This document shows, one piece after another, positions 1 through 5,449 of a DNA stretch of 7,368 bases. Positions within the stretch are counted from its first letter, which is position 1. Each line of letters begins with the position of its first letter. The position numbers were made by a program, and so were the translations under genes. Source of the stretch: Acidimicrobiales bacterium (GTDB lineage Bacteria > Actinomycetota > Acidimicrobiia > Acidimicrobiales > JABEUL01); NCBI GenBank assembly GCA_027451605.1, contig DAIDJA010000082.1, positions 1 through 7,368 on the forward strand, given 5' to 3'. Under the pieces are notes generated by a model. It made no database searches and was not told the DNA's origin. It saw nothing but the letters and a program-made list of their open reading frames with translations.

Positions 1-2
1 AT

Positions 3-1421
3 TCACTGCGTTATGAAATTAATTGGCCGCCCCCGACGGAAGCCGATAGTTTTGCCTGGAGAAATATGGCTTACAGGTTGCTTAAATCTGCTACAGAACC
101 TAACAGGATGGGGCCGGTCCACTTGAACGTTCAATTTAGAGAGCCGCTTATTGACGAGGAATCTACTTTCCACGATTATTCTGATTTGAACCTCGAAAAT
201 TATAAATCCGCAGTAACCGTGGAAACAGGTGACGAGAGTTCATCTATGTCTACTAAAGAATCCATAAGGTTTGTCACTCAAGCACTTAATGTATCAACTA
301 CCGGAGATTTGAGCTCCGCTTTGATTTTAGCTCTCGGACCTCCCGGGAATTCTGAGGCGAGCGAATTATTGAAACTGGCAGAAGACATGAATTGGCCAAT
401 TGGTGCCGAGTCTCGTTCCGGACTGAAAATTCGCCATCGATTGGTAATAGAGAATATGAATCTAATCGCGGAGAATCAGGTTTTGCCGGATGAACTGAGT
501 CTCGTTATTGTTAGTGGCTATTCGATTACATCTAAGGCCCTTATGAATTGGCTGAAGTTTCTCAAGGAAAATGGTGTTAAATTACTAATTCTGGACAGGG
601 TCAATGGTTACTATGATCATTTAGATGTTGGAGATTGTTTCGTTTCCGGAAATGTCGGTCTGTTTTTAAGATCTCTCCGAAATGAAAAAACACTGAGTTT
701 TAAATCAAATGTTTTCATAGATAAACTAAAGGCCTTAGATGATAGTTGTATCGCCACCATAGGCAGTATCTTCTGCGGAGACGAATTAAGCGCCCCGGGG
801 ACCTCTTACATTGTAGGGCGTTGCCTGCAATATTTTAATGCGGCAGTCATATCCTCATCGATGCCGATTAGAGACTTCGAAACCTATGGTGGAGCTATTC
901 CTCCCGAAATACCCGTTATTGCAAATCGTGGTGCCAACGGCATTGACGGTGTTGTATCTACAGCCATAGGAGTGTCGACAGGATTGTCGCGGAATATTAA
1001 GGACAAAGCAGGCAAGGTAATATGTTTAATTGGAGATCTTGCCTTTTTGTATGACCTCTCGGCATTGGTCACGATCTCAAGTCGACAATTAGTTAGCTTG
1101 GGAACTACGGGTATTTCTGTGACGTTTGTGGTTATCGATAATAATGGCGGAGCCATTTTTTCATATCTTAAGCAGAACTCAGTTATGAATACCGATGAAT
1201 TTGAGACTTTATTTACCACTCCCCATGACCTGGATATCTCCAAAGTGTGTGAATCTTTGAATATCCCCGTTTTTTCGCCCGCAGATGCGCGTGAACTTAA
1301 AGAAACTATCGAATTGTCTTCGTCTATGCCGGGAATTAATGTTATTGTAGTCAGAACATCGATCGAAGCAGACAAACAAATTTCACTTGAAATTCGAAAA
1401 AAAATACTTCAAGTTCTTTGA
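3..1421 (+). CDS. menD: MenD, SEPHCHC synthase (menaquinone biosynthesis), 5' end cut by window edge
   Basis: MenD is a thiamine-diphosphate enzyme that joins isochorismate and 2-oxoglutarate to give SEPHCHC, the first committed step of the classical menaquinone pathway, in the cytoplasm. The frame is open to the left edge, giving 472 visible residues. The family is usually about 550-600 residues, so the first 100-odd residues, with the Pyr domain and its catalytic Glu, lie outside. The ATG at 66 is an internal Met: the codons before it read WPPPTEADSFAWRN, which fits the family. Landmarks are GPVHLNVQFREPL (111-149, end of the Pyr domain), SMPIRD (858-875, substrate-binding Ser and Arg), ANRGANGIDG (921-950, conserved Arg), and the cofactor/metal motif GDLAFLYDL (1032-1058) followed by DNNGG (1137-1151). 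FETLFTTPHDLD near the C-terminus is also typical. No other men gene is visible. The next gene is convergent. Identity is very secure; the true start cannot be seen. Confidence 0.95.
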   Translation, partial: SLRYEINWPPPTEADSFAWRNMAYRLLKSATEPNRMGPVHLNVQFREPLIDEESTFHDYSDLNLENYKSAVTVETGDESSSMSTKESIRFVTQALNVSTTGDLSSALILALGPPGNSEASELLKLAEDMNWPIGAESRSGLKIRHRLVIENMNLIAENQVLPDELSLVIVSGYSITSKALMNWLKFLKENGVKLLILDRVNGYYDHLDVGDCFVSGNVGLFLRSLRNEKTLSFKSNVFIDKLKALDDSCIATIGSIFCGDELSAPGTSYIVGRCLQYFNAAVISSSMPIRDFETYGGAIPPEIPVIANRGANGIDGVVSTAIGVSTGLSRNIKDKAGKVICLIGDLAFLYDLSALVTISSRQLVSLGTTGISVTFVVIDNNGGAIFSYLKQNSVMNTDEFETLFTTPHDLDISKVCESLNIPVFSPADARELKETIELSSSMPGINVIVVRTSIEADKQISLEIRKKILQVL

Positions 1422-1451
1422 CGAAGGACGGAAGAAGTGTAACGGCACTCG

Positions 1452-1474
1452 AACCGGATTTTTATTGGGTTTTT
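1452..1474 (+). terminator. Weak candidate Rho-independent terminator of menD
   Basis: AACCGGAT (1452-1459) can pair with ATTGGGTT (1464-1471) across a TTTT loop. The stem has one G-G mismatch and one G-T pair, and a run of five T (1470-1474) overlaps its 3' end. It begins 31 bases after the menD stop. The stem is weak, so this is a suggestion based on position and shape only. Confidence 0.3.
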
Positions 1475-1706
1475 CTGCCAGTTTAATTAAACGCGGAAAA
1501 TTACTAAATGTCGGAATCGATAACATCGAATCTTAAAAATCAATGCGGTAGATCTTTTCAAGTTTCTGACATCACAATTCTTTTGATAATAAAGTTTGTT
1601 TACGGGTCAAGTCATATGTTTTAAGAATCTAATCAAAATCTAAATGCCATAATTTGAGGAATGTTAATGAGGAAGAGTTTTAGCTTCCTAAAAATATCGG
1701 ATCGTT

Positions 1707-1727
1707 AAAATACCAGGCAGAAGGTAT
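1707..1727 (-). terminator. Candidate terminator of the membrane protein gene
   Basis: Read on the - strand, ATACC (1727-1723) pairs with GGTAT (1714-1710) around an 8-base loop. The stem can be lengthened by a G-T and an A-T pair at the base, and TTTT follows (1710-1707). It starts about 11 bases after the stop codon at 1738-1740, where a terminator would be expected. The stem is short, so confidence is modest. Confidence 0.38.
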
Positions 1728-1737
1728 CTCGATAGCT

Positions 1738-3618
1738 TTAGGGCTTCTGATTAAAGATCCCAAGTTGAATCCCGGCTACGCAAGAGTCCTGTGCGGTCAA
1801 ATTTAGATTTAAGCTACTAATTCGTGATGAATTTAAGTTCACTAAGATCGGGTAAGGTGAAGAGCTATATTGAGCGTTAACTATGATGGCTGATTTTGAA
1901 GCTGTATCGTAACTTACATATAGCGAACCAGATGATACCGCCGAGCTACTTAAAACACTTACTTCAACCCAAAGGTCGCGTCCTGATTGAACCGTCAGTG
2001 AAGTCGGTATTGATATTTTAGATGCGCCGTTACATAATTTTAATTGCGGCGCTATTTGGGAGATAAGCTCTGATTTCCCCTCGGCGATAGGTCGCATTTT
2101 GGAGTCAAAATAAACTCGAATAAGATCTCCGTATGAATTAGCTTCGTAAACTACAGGCATCATTTGGTCAAAGGTCGCTTTCACTCCATACAGGGAGGCA
2201 ATACTGCCCAATTGGTTATAAGGGGAAAAACTACTTCCCACCACTGAATCCGGCACTGCCGTAGATAATATTGCAAAGTTATTTCGCTTTATGTTTTTAA
2301 CTGAATTTCGGAAATTATTTACGTATATTTTCGACGTACGCGCCAAATTCATTTCAAAGTCGTGAGAATTTTGAATTGATGCCGAATAACAAAGGCTGGC
2401 TTCAAATCCAATTACTAACAGCATTAATAGCCATAGTCTGTTTCGAGATTTATTGGTAACTGTCTTTGTTGCACGGTCTGTCTCTTTCATGCGCAGAGCA
2501 AAGGTAAAACAAAACAGGAATAGCCAAGTCATATCGGCGATATAGTCGGTTACGAGCCCAAAGTTTACGCCGAACAGTCCTACCCTGTCAATTCCAACCA
2601 TGATTGAACTGGTCACATAGGCAATGATAAACACTATCCACGGTCTGGCAAGTTTTCTATTGCCCCACAAGCTATAAGTAATTAAAGCCAGAACTATAGT
2701 TATTCCCAATAAGTATGACATTACAAAAAGAAATTCGGAAGGTTTGAACAGGATGCCATTAGATGTAGTCTGAGACCAATAACGAACTCCCGTTACTGCA
2801 GGTATGAACGATTGGGTTAACTGGATGACAAAGTACTGCAACATCTGCCAAGCAGTTGGGGATGGTTTTACTACGCCGTAATATCTTGTAAAGTAATTAA
2901 TTGCGGCTGCGGCAGTTAATCCGATAAAAGGCAGCCAATACAGAGAACACTTTTTTAATTTTTGAAAAAATGTTAATTTAGCATGAAACAATAACAGATC
3001 AAACAGACCAATATATCCGAGAATTAGCCAAACTTGTTCATGTGTAAATAGAGCGAGAAAATATATTATTATGGATAAAGTTGCCCATGATTTATTTCCC
3101 GAAAATCGAAATCTAAAGTAACATCCCATTACAAGAACTGACAAAGCCAGAGAAACTTCAATGTTTACAGTCGCCGTCCACCAAATCGTAAAGTGGATTA
3201 ATGAAAGCGATTGTGCAAAAACCGCAACAACTATCGCCCAAGTTAAGTCTTTGCGTATGATTATTGATATTGCCCATGCAAAACAGGCCACCGACACTGC
3301 CCAAATTAGCAGTTCTGAAATATAGTACTTTGTATAGTCCATTCCGAAAAGGCGAACTGCCAAGAAATTAATAAATCTATATGCGGGAGAAAAGTGTTGA
3401 AACACTGGTTTTGCCAGGTAACGTAAAGTTAGCCGTGATGTTTTTGCCTCTTTGAGGAAGATGAAGTCATCCTGAAAAAAATAGCTATTCTTGGTGAACT
3501 GCCATACCGGAATAAAACTTACCAATATTATGATTACGGCTAAAAATAGGCGTCGATGACGACGACTTTCCATTTCTGTGGTAGTTCTTTTTATGACAGT
3601 GTCGCTATCGATGTTCAT
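1738..3618 (-). CDS. Polytopic membrane protein, GT-C glycosyltransferase-like, with exported C-terminal domain
   Basis: I do not recognise a named family. The 626-residue protein starts with a basic cytoplasmic tail (RRHRR, residues 19-23), then about 11 hydrophobic segments: roughly 24-40, 98-121, 125-145, 152-170, 178-192, 195-211, 226-242, 294-314, 326-343, 355-376 and 394-411. Basic residues cluster in every second loop (121-124, 170-177, 212-223, 319-325, 377-394), which predicts N-terminus in and C-terminus out. The first outside loop carries QDDF (49-52) and HFSPAYR (75-81). An acidic pair in this loop is typical of GT-C glycosyltransferases, which use lipid-linked sugars outside the membrane. 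THEQ (192-195) lies at another outside loop. Residues 412-626 form a Ser-rich exported domain, probably beta-rich near the end, with Cys529 and Cys613 as a possible disulphide. A transfer role in envelope glycosylation is inference; a non-enzymatic membrane protein is possible. The ATG at 3618 has no clear ribosome binding site; Met16 is an alternative start. The gene stands alone, antisense to both neighbours. Confidence 0.8.
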   Translation of the reverse strand: MNIDSDTVIKRTTTEMESRRHRRLFLAVIIILVSFIPVWQFTKNSYFFQDDFIFLKEAKTSRLTLRYLAKPVFQHFSPAYRFINFLAVRLFGMDYTKYYISELLIWAVSVACFAWAISIIIRKDLTWAIVVAVFAQSLSLIHFTIWWTATVNIEVSLALSVLVMGCYFRFRFSGNKSWATLSIIIYFLALFTHEQVWLILGYIGLFDLLLFHAKLTFFQKLKKCSLYWLPFIGLTAAAAINYFTRYYGVVKPSPTAWQMLQYFVIQLTQSFIPAVTGVRYWSQTTSNGILFKPSEFLFVMSYLLGITIVLALITYSLWGNRKLARPWIVFIIAYVTSSIMVGIDRVGLFGVNFGLVTDYIADMTWLFLFCFTFALRMKETDRATKTVTNKSRNRLWLLMLLVIGFEASLCYSASIQNSHDFEMNLARTSKIYVNNFRNSVKNIKRNNFAILSTAVPDSVVGSSFSPYNQLGSIASLYGVKATFDQMMPVVYEANSYGDLIRVYFDSKMRPIAEGKSELISQIAPQLKLCNGASKISIPTSLTVQSGRDLWVEVSVLSSSAVSSGSLYVSYDTASKSAIIVNAQYSSSPYPILVNLNSSRISSLNLNLTAQDSCVAGIQLGIFNQKP

Positions 3619-3740
3619 GATTTAAGCGTAGTGGTAGAATCTCGGACAAACCTTAAATCGGAGCTTGTAATATTTTTCGGAAATGCCAGTCGGATATAGA
3701 TAGTGGGATATAGTTACCGCTAAGTTAGCTTTGAATTTCA

Positions 3741-3749
3741 ATCATAGCA
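3741..3749 (-). promoter_or_regulatory. Candidate extended -10 promoter for the membrane protein gene
   Basis: On the - strand the bases read TGCTATGAT, which is a TGn extension followed by TATGAT, one base off the -10 consensus. No good -35 box lies 16-18 bases upstream, which extended -10 promoters tolerate. Transcription would start near 3734, giving a leader of about 115 bases before the ATG at 3618. The inverted repeat TTGAA-T-TTCAA (3731-3741) sits over the predicted start point and could be an operator. This is prediction only. Confidence 0.35.
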
Positions 3750-3918
3750 TAAAGCCCTTTTAAAATGGGAATCTGTCGAAGTATGTAGTCCGCGAATTAA
3801 AGTAAAATATTTAGTGGAGTCGAATCTGCAAACTTCACTATTCTAAGAGATTTGATTGGTTGCTTCGGATCGTTACCATGAATAACATTCAGTAAATATG
3901 CGAATCAAATCAAGTTAG

Positions 3919-3946
3919 TTGACTTTAACTGATTTTTAGTTAGGTT
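3919..3946 (+). promoter_or_regulatory. Candidate promoter of rbfA-truB
   Basis: TTGACT (3919-3924) is one base pattern away from the -35 consensus and is followed after 16 bases by TAGGTT (3941-3946), which fits the TAnnnT form of many actinobacterial -10 boxes. Transcription would start near 3953, leaving a leader of about 50 bases before the rbfA ATG. The hexamer TTAGTT occurs at 3915-3920 and again at 3936-3941, overlapping the two boxes. Its presence supports rbfA being transcribed apart from any upstream infB. Confidence 0.45.
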
Positions 3947-4001
3947 TGAAAATAGCCACCAGCATTTAATTCATAAGTTCATTAAGGTTGAGATTATAAA
4001 G

Positions 4002-4412
4002 ATGTCGAATAAGAAAATTCAAGGCGGTAAAATTCCACGCACCTTCAGAATAAGTTCACAAATTCAAAGAATTTTGGCAGATGCGTTGTTTGAATTAGCC
4101 CAAAAAGGCGTTATTGAAAATATGATTACTATCACCGGAGTTGAAGTATCCGGAGACCTTAGAATTGCTAAAGTTTATTTTTCGTCTCTGACCCCCGAAG
4201 ATATAGAAATATTAAATGCAAACAGAGTCAAATTGCAACACCAGATATCGATGAATATGCACGTGAAATCGACACCGATTCTGTCATTTTATGTTGATCC
4301 TACTATTCAGGCGGCAAATAGAATCGATGAGATTATAAATCGGGTGTCTGAGCAAACAAGAGAACCCCACGTTGAGAGTTTAGACCGCGAAGACGTAGAG
4401 TCTGATCGTTAG
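4002..4412 (+). CDS. rbfA: RbfA, 30S ribosome-binding factor
   Basis: RbfA is a small KH-domain protein that binds immature 30S subunits and helps process the 5' end of 16S rRNA, notably in the cold. The 136-residue length is near the usual 120-135. Family features are the N-terminal helix with RISSQIQRILADAL (16-29), the strand VEVSGDLRIAKVYFSSL (47-63, the family's V-x-V-S-x-DL-x-x-A-x-VY pattern), and TPILSFYVDPTIQAANRIDEII (split here as TPILSFYVDP, 91-100, and ANRIDEII, 105-112). The Gly usual in the A-x-G kink region appears to be Asn in NANR (72-75), a small departure that rests on an alignment by eye. The acidic, polar tail (117-136) looks disordered. The ATG is the only usable start after an in-frame TGA at 3930-3932; AAGG at 3984-3987 is 14 bases away, so ribosome binding looks weak. 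infB and nusA, frequent upstream partners, are absent here. Confidence 0.93.
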   Translation: MSNKKIQGGKIPRTFRISSQIQRILADALFELAQKGVIENMITITGVEVSGDLRIAKVYFSSLTPEDIEILNANRVKLQHQISMNMHVKSTPILSFYVDPTIQAANRIDEIINRVSEQTREPHVESLDREDVESDR

Positions 4413-4417
4413 GAGAG
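4411..4417 (+). promoter_or_regulatory. Strong ribosome binding site deciding the GTG start of truB
   Basis: AGGAGAG ends 4 bases before the GTG at 4422, and its AGGAG core ends 6 bases before it. The rbfA stop codon TAG (4410-4412) overlaps its first bases, so translation of truB is probably coupled to termination on rbfA. This is the only near-consensus Shine-Dalgarno sequence at the gene starts visible in the window. Confidence 0.8.
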
Positions 4418-4421
4418 ATCA

Positions 4422-5303
4422 GTGAATTTGGAAATCGGCTCGCCGGAGGCAGGGATCCTCGTTGTAAATAAGCGGGAAAAGATGACCAGCCACGATGTAG
4501 TAGGGGCGGTTCGGCGAATTGTAGCTCAAAAGCAGGTGGGGCATGCCGGAACATTGGATCCCGACGCAACCGGGGTCTTGATTTTGGGTCTTGGAAAAGC
4601 TACTAGGTTACTTGGTTTGTTTGGTGCTTTGCCGAAGGTCTATGAATGCACAATTGTTCTTGGGATTGCCACCGACACCCTTGACGCTTCGGGGGAGGTG
4701 ACAGCCACGTATGACATGAGCGGCATTACAGAAGAGGCAATTCAAGAAGCTATCCTGCGATTAACCGGGGAAATTGACCAGTTTCCCCCAATGGTATCTG
4801 CGGTTAAGGTGAATGGAAAAAAGCTTTATGAATATTTCAGGGAAGGCATAGAAGTTGAGAGGCCTAAACGTAGAGTCACCGTTCATAGTTTTGAGGTAAT
4901 TAGCAGGGTATCGAATGAATTGAATGTTGTGATAACTTGTTCGTCGGGAACCTATATAAGATCGTTGGCTGAATCTTTAGGACAACTGTTGGGTGGAGGC
5001 GCACATGTCAAAGATTTAAGAAGGACAAAGATAGGAGATTTTGATATTGACTCCGCTATTTTTTTGGAAGATATAATTTTGGGCGATATAATTTCAATAA
5101 GAGACGCATTGCAATTTCTTCCCCAAATTGAGGTTTCAAGCAGCCTGGAAAGCCGTATTTTTAATGGGTCGCCGATTACAAGAGTTGAAATTGAAGCGGC
5201 CGGTCCGGGTCCTTTTGCGATAAGTGGCTCCGGGCAAAGTTTTATTGCAATATATCAGGCAGTCGGACTTGACAAGTTAAAACCGTTGGTTGTTATAAAA
5301 TAA
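4422..5303 (+). CDS. truB: TruB, tRNA pseudouridine-55 synthase
   Basis: TruB converts uridine 55 in the T-loop of most tRNAs to pseudouridine and also acts as a tRNA folding chaperone. The 293-residue protein fits the bacterial family. Visible landmarks: GILVVNKREKMTSHDVV (11-27, the usual dKPxGxTShdvV region, with the Pro-Gly missing), GHAGTLDPDATGVL (40-53) with catalytic Asp46, KVYECTIVLGIATDT (72-86) with the active-site Tyr74, FPPMVSAVKVNGKKLYEY (121-138), and CSSGTYIRSLAESLG (173-187) with the conserved Arg180. Residues from about 234 onward form a short C-terminal domain of the actinobacterial type. The start is GTG, fixed by a strong ribosome binding site 5-6 bases upstream that overlaps the rbfA stop, so rbfA and truB form a coupled pair. 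A 146-base gap follows before ribF. Confidence 0.97.
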   Translation: MNLEIGSPEAGILVVNKREKMTSHDVVGAVRRIVAQKQVGHAGTLDPDATGVLILGLGKATRLLGLFGALPKVYECTIVLGIATDTLDASGEVTATYDMSGITEEAIQEAILRLTGEIDQFPPMVSAVKVNGKKLYEYFREGIEVERPKRRVTVHSFEVISRVSNELNVVITCSSGTYIRSLAESLGQLLGGGAHVKDLRRTKIGDFDIDSAIFLEDIILGDIISIRDALQFLPQIEVSSSLESRIFNGSPITRVEIEAAGPGPFAISGSGQSFIAIYQAVGLDKLKPLVVIK

Positions 5304-5308
5304 TCCAC

Positions 5309-5326
5309 ATAAATTTATATATTTAT
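5309..5326. repeat. AT-only inverted repeat just after truB
   Basis: ATAAAT (5309-5314) and ATTTAT (5321-5326) are exact inverted copies around a 6-base centre, starting 5 bases after the truB stop. With only A-T pairs and no T-run after it, this is a poor terminator. It may simply reflect AT-rich spacer sequence. Confidence 0.3.
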
Positions 5327-5337
5327 CGGGCGGTACT

Positions 5338-5352
5338 TTGCATCGAATGCAA
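5338..5352. promoter_or_regulatory. Perfect 15-base dyad upstream of ribF, possible operator
   Basis: TTGCAT (5338-5343) and ATGCAA (5347-5352) are exact inverted copies around CGA. The dyad ends 11 bases before the candidate -10 box at 5364-5369, so it would lie over the -35 region, a usual place for a repressor or activator site. It could instead fold as a small RNA hairpin if truB transcripts run through, but no T-run follows. I do not recognise the factor, and no FMN riboswitch is recognisable in the gap. Confidence 0.35.
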
Positions 5353-5363
5353 TATTCATGTAC

Positions 5364-5369
5364 TAAAAT
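5364..5369 (+). promoter_or_regulatory. Candidate -10 box for ribF-def-fmt
   Basis: TAAAAT matches the -10 consensus at five of six positions and the actinobacterial TAnnnT form. No good -35 is seen at 16-18 bases; the dyad at 5338-5352 occupies that space, which would suit an activator-dependent promoter. The predicted start near 5376 leaves about 74 leader bases. A second, weaker candidate is an extended -10, TGATATTTA (5421-5429), with TTGTAG (5400-5405) as its -35. The gap is AT-rich, so chance matches are likely. Confidence 0.3.
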
Positions 5370-5449
5370 TTAAGTGGAATATCGTCACTGTGGCTGAAAT
5401 TGTAGCTTCGGAATTGAAAATGATATTTATTGCAAAACCCAAATTTTAA

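Larger units (their letters stand above)
1422..1737. other. Convergent intergenic region, no convincing gene
   Basis: This 316-base AT-rich gap lies between the 3' ends of menD (+) and the membrane protein gene (-). It holds two weak hairpin-plus-T candidates for terminators, listed separately, and a 6-bp inverted repeat AGGAAG/CTTCCT (1670-1675 and 1684-1689, 8-base loop) with no T-run on either strand. A 13-codon ORF at 1667-1708 is discussed in the findings. I see no RNA gene, no insertion-sequence end and no recognisable gene remnant. Confidence 0.6.
3619..4001. other. Divergent control region between the membrane protein gene and rbfA
   Basis: This 383-base AT-rich region separates two genes transcribed away from each other, so both promoters should lie here. 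It contains a candidate extended -10 on the - strand (3741-3749), a candidate -35/-10 pair on the + strand (3919-3946), and three small inverted repeats: TTGAATTTCAA (3731-3741), a near-palindrome CCCTTTTAAAATGGG (3755-3769), and TGAATaacATTCA (3879-3891). No coding frame, tRNA or known riboswitch was recognised. Confidence 0.6.

Noticed and set aside
884..1375. Long open frame on the - strand inside menD
   Set aside because: It lies antisense to the strongly conserved catalytic part of MenD and its translation shows no recognisable domain; it is a shadow of the real gene.
1670..1689. AGGAAG/CTTCCT hairpin as a terminator
   Set aside because: There is no T-run after the stem on either strand (AAAAAT on +, CATTAAC on -), so it lacks the form of a Rho-independent terminator.
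4333..4569. Open frame on the - strand across the rbfA-truB junction
   Set aside because: It crosses the end of rbfA and the catalytic Asp motif of truB, both clearly coding on the + strand, and has no family-like features.
5303..5449. Continuous open frame through the truB-ribF gap, in frame with ribF and ending in TAA right before its ATG (for example from GTG at 5390)
   Set aside because: The translation resembles no RibF N-terminus or known peptide, and family RibF proteins begin close to the ATG at 5450. An open run of this length is plausible by chance, so I do not read it as a broken longer ribF or an upstream gene.
5304..5449. Possible FMN riboswitch in front of ribF
   Set aside because: The conserved blocks of the RFN element are not recognisable and the gap has no long multi-stem layout; only small dyads are visible.
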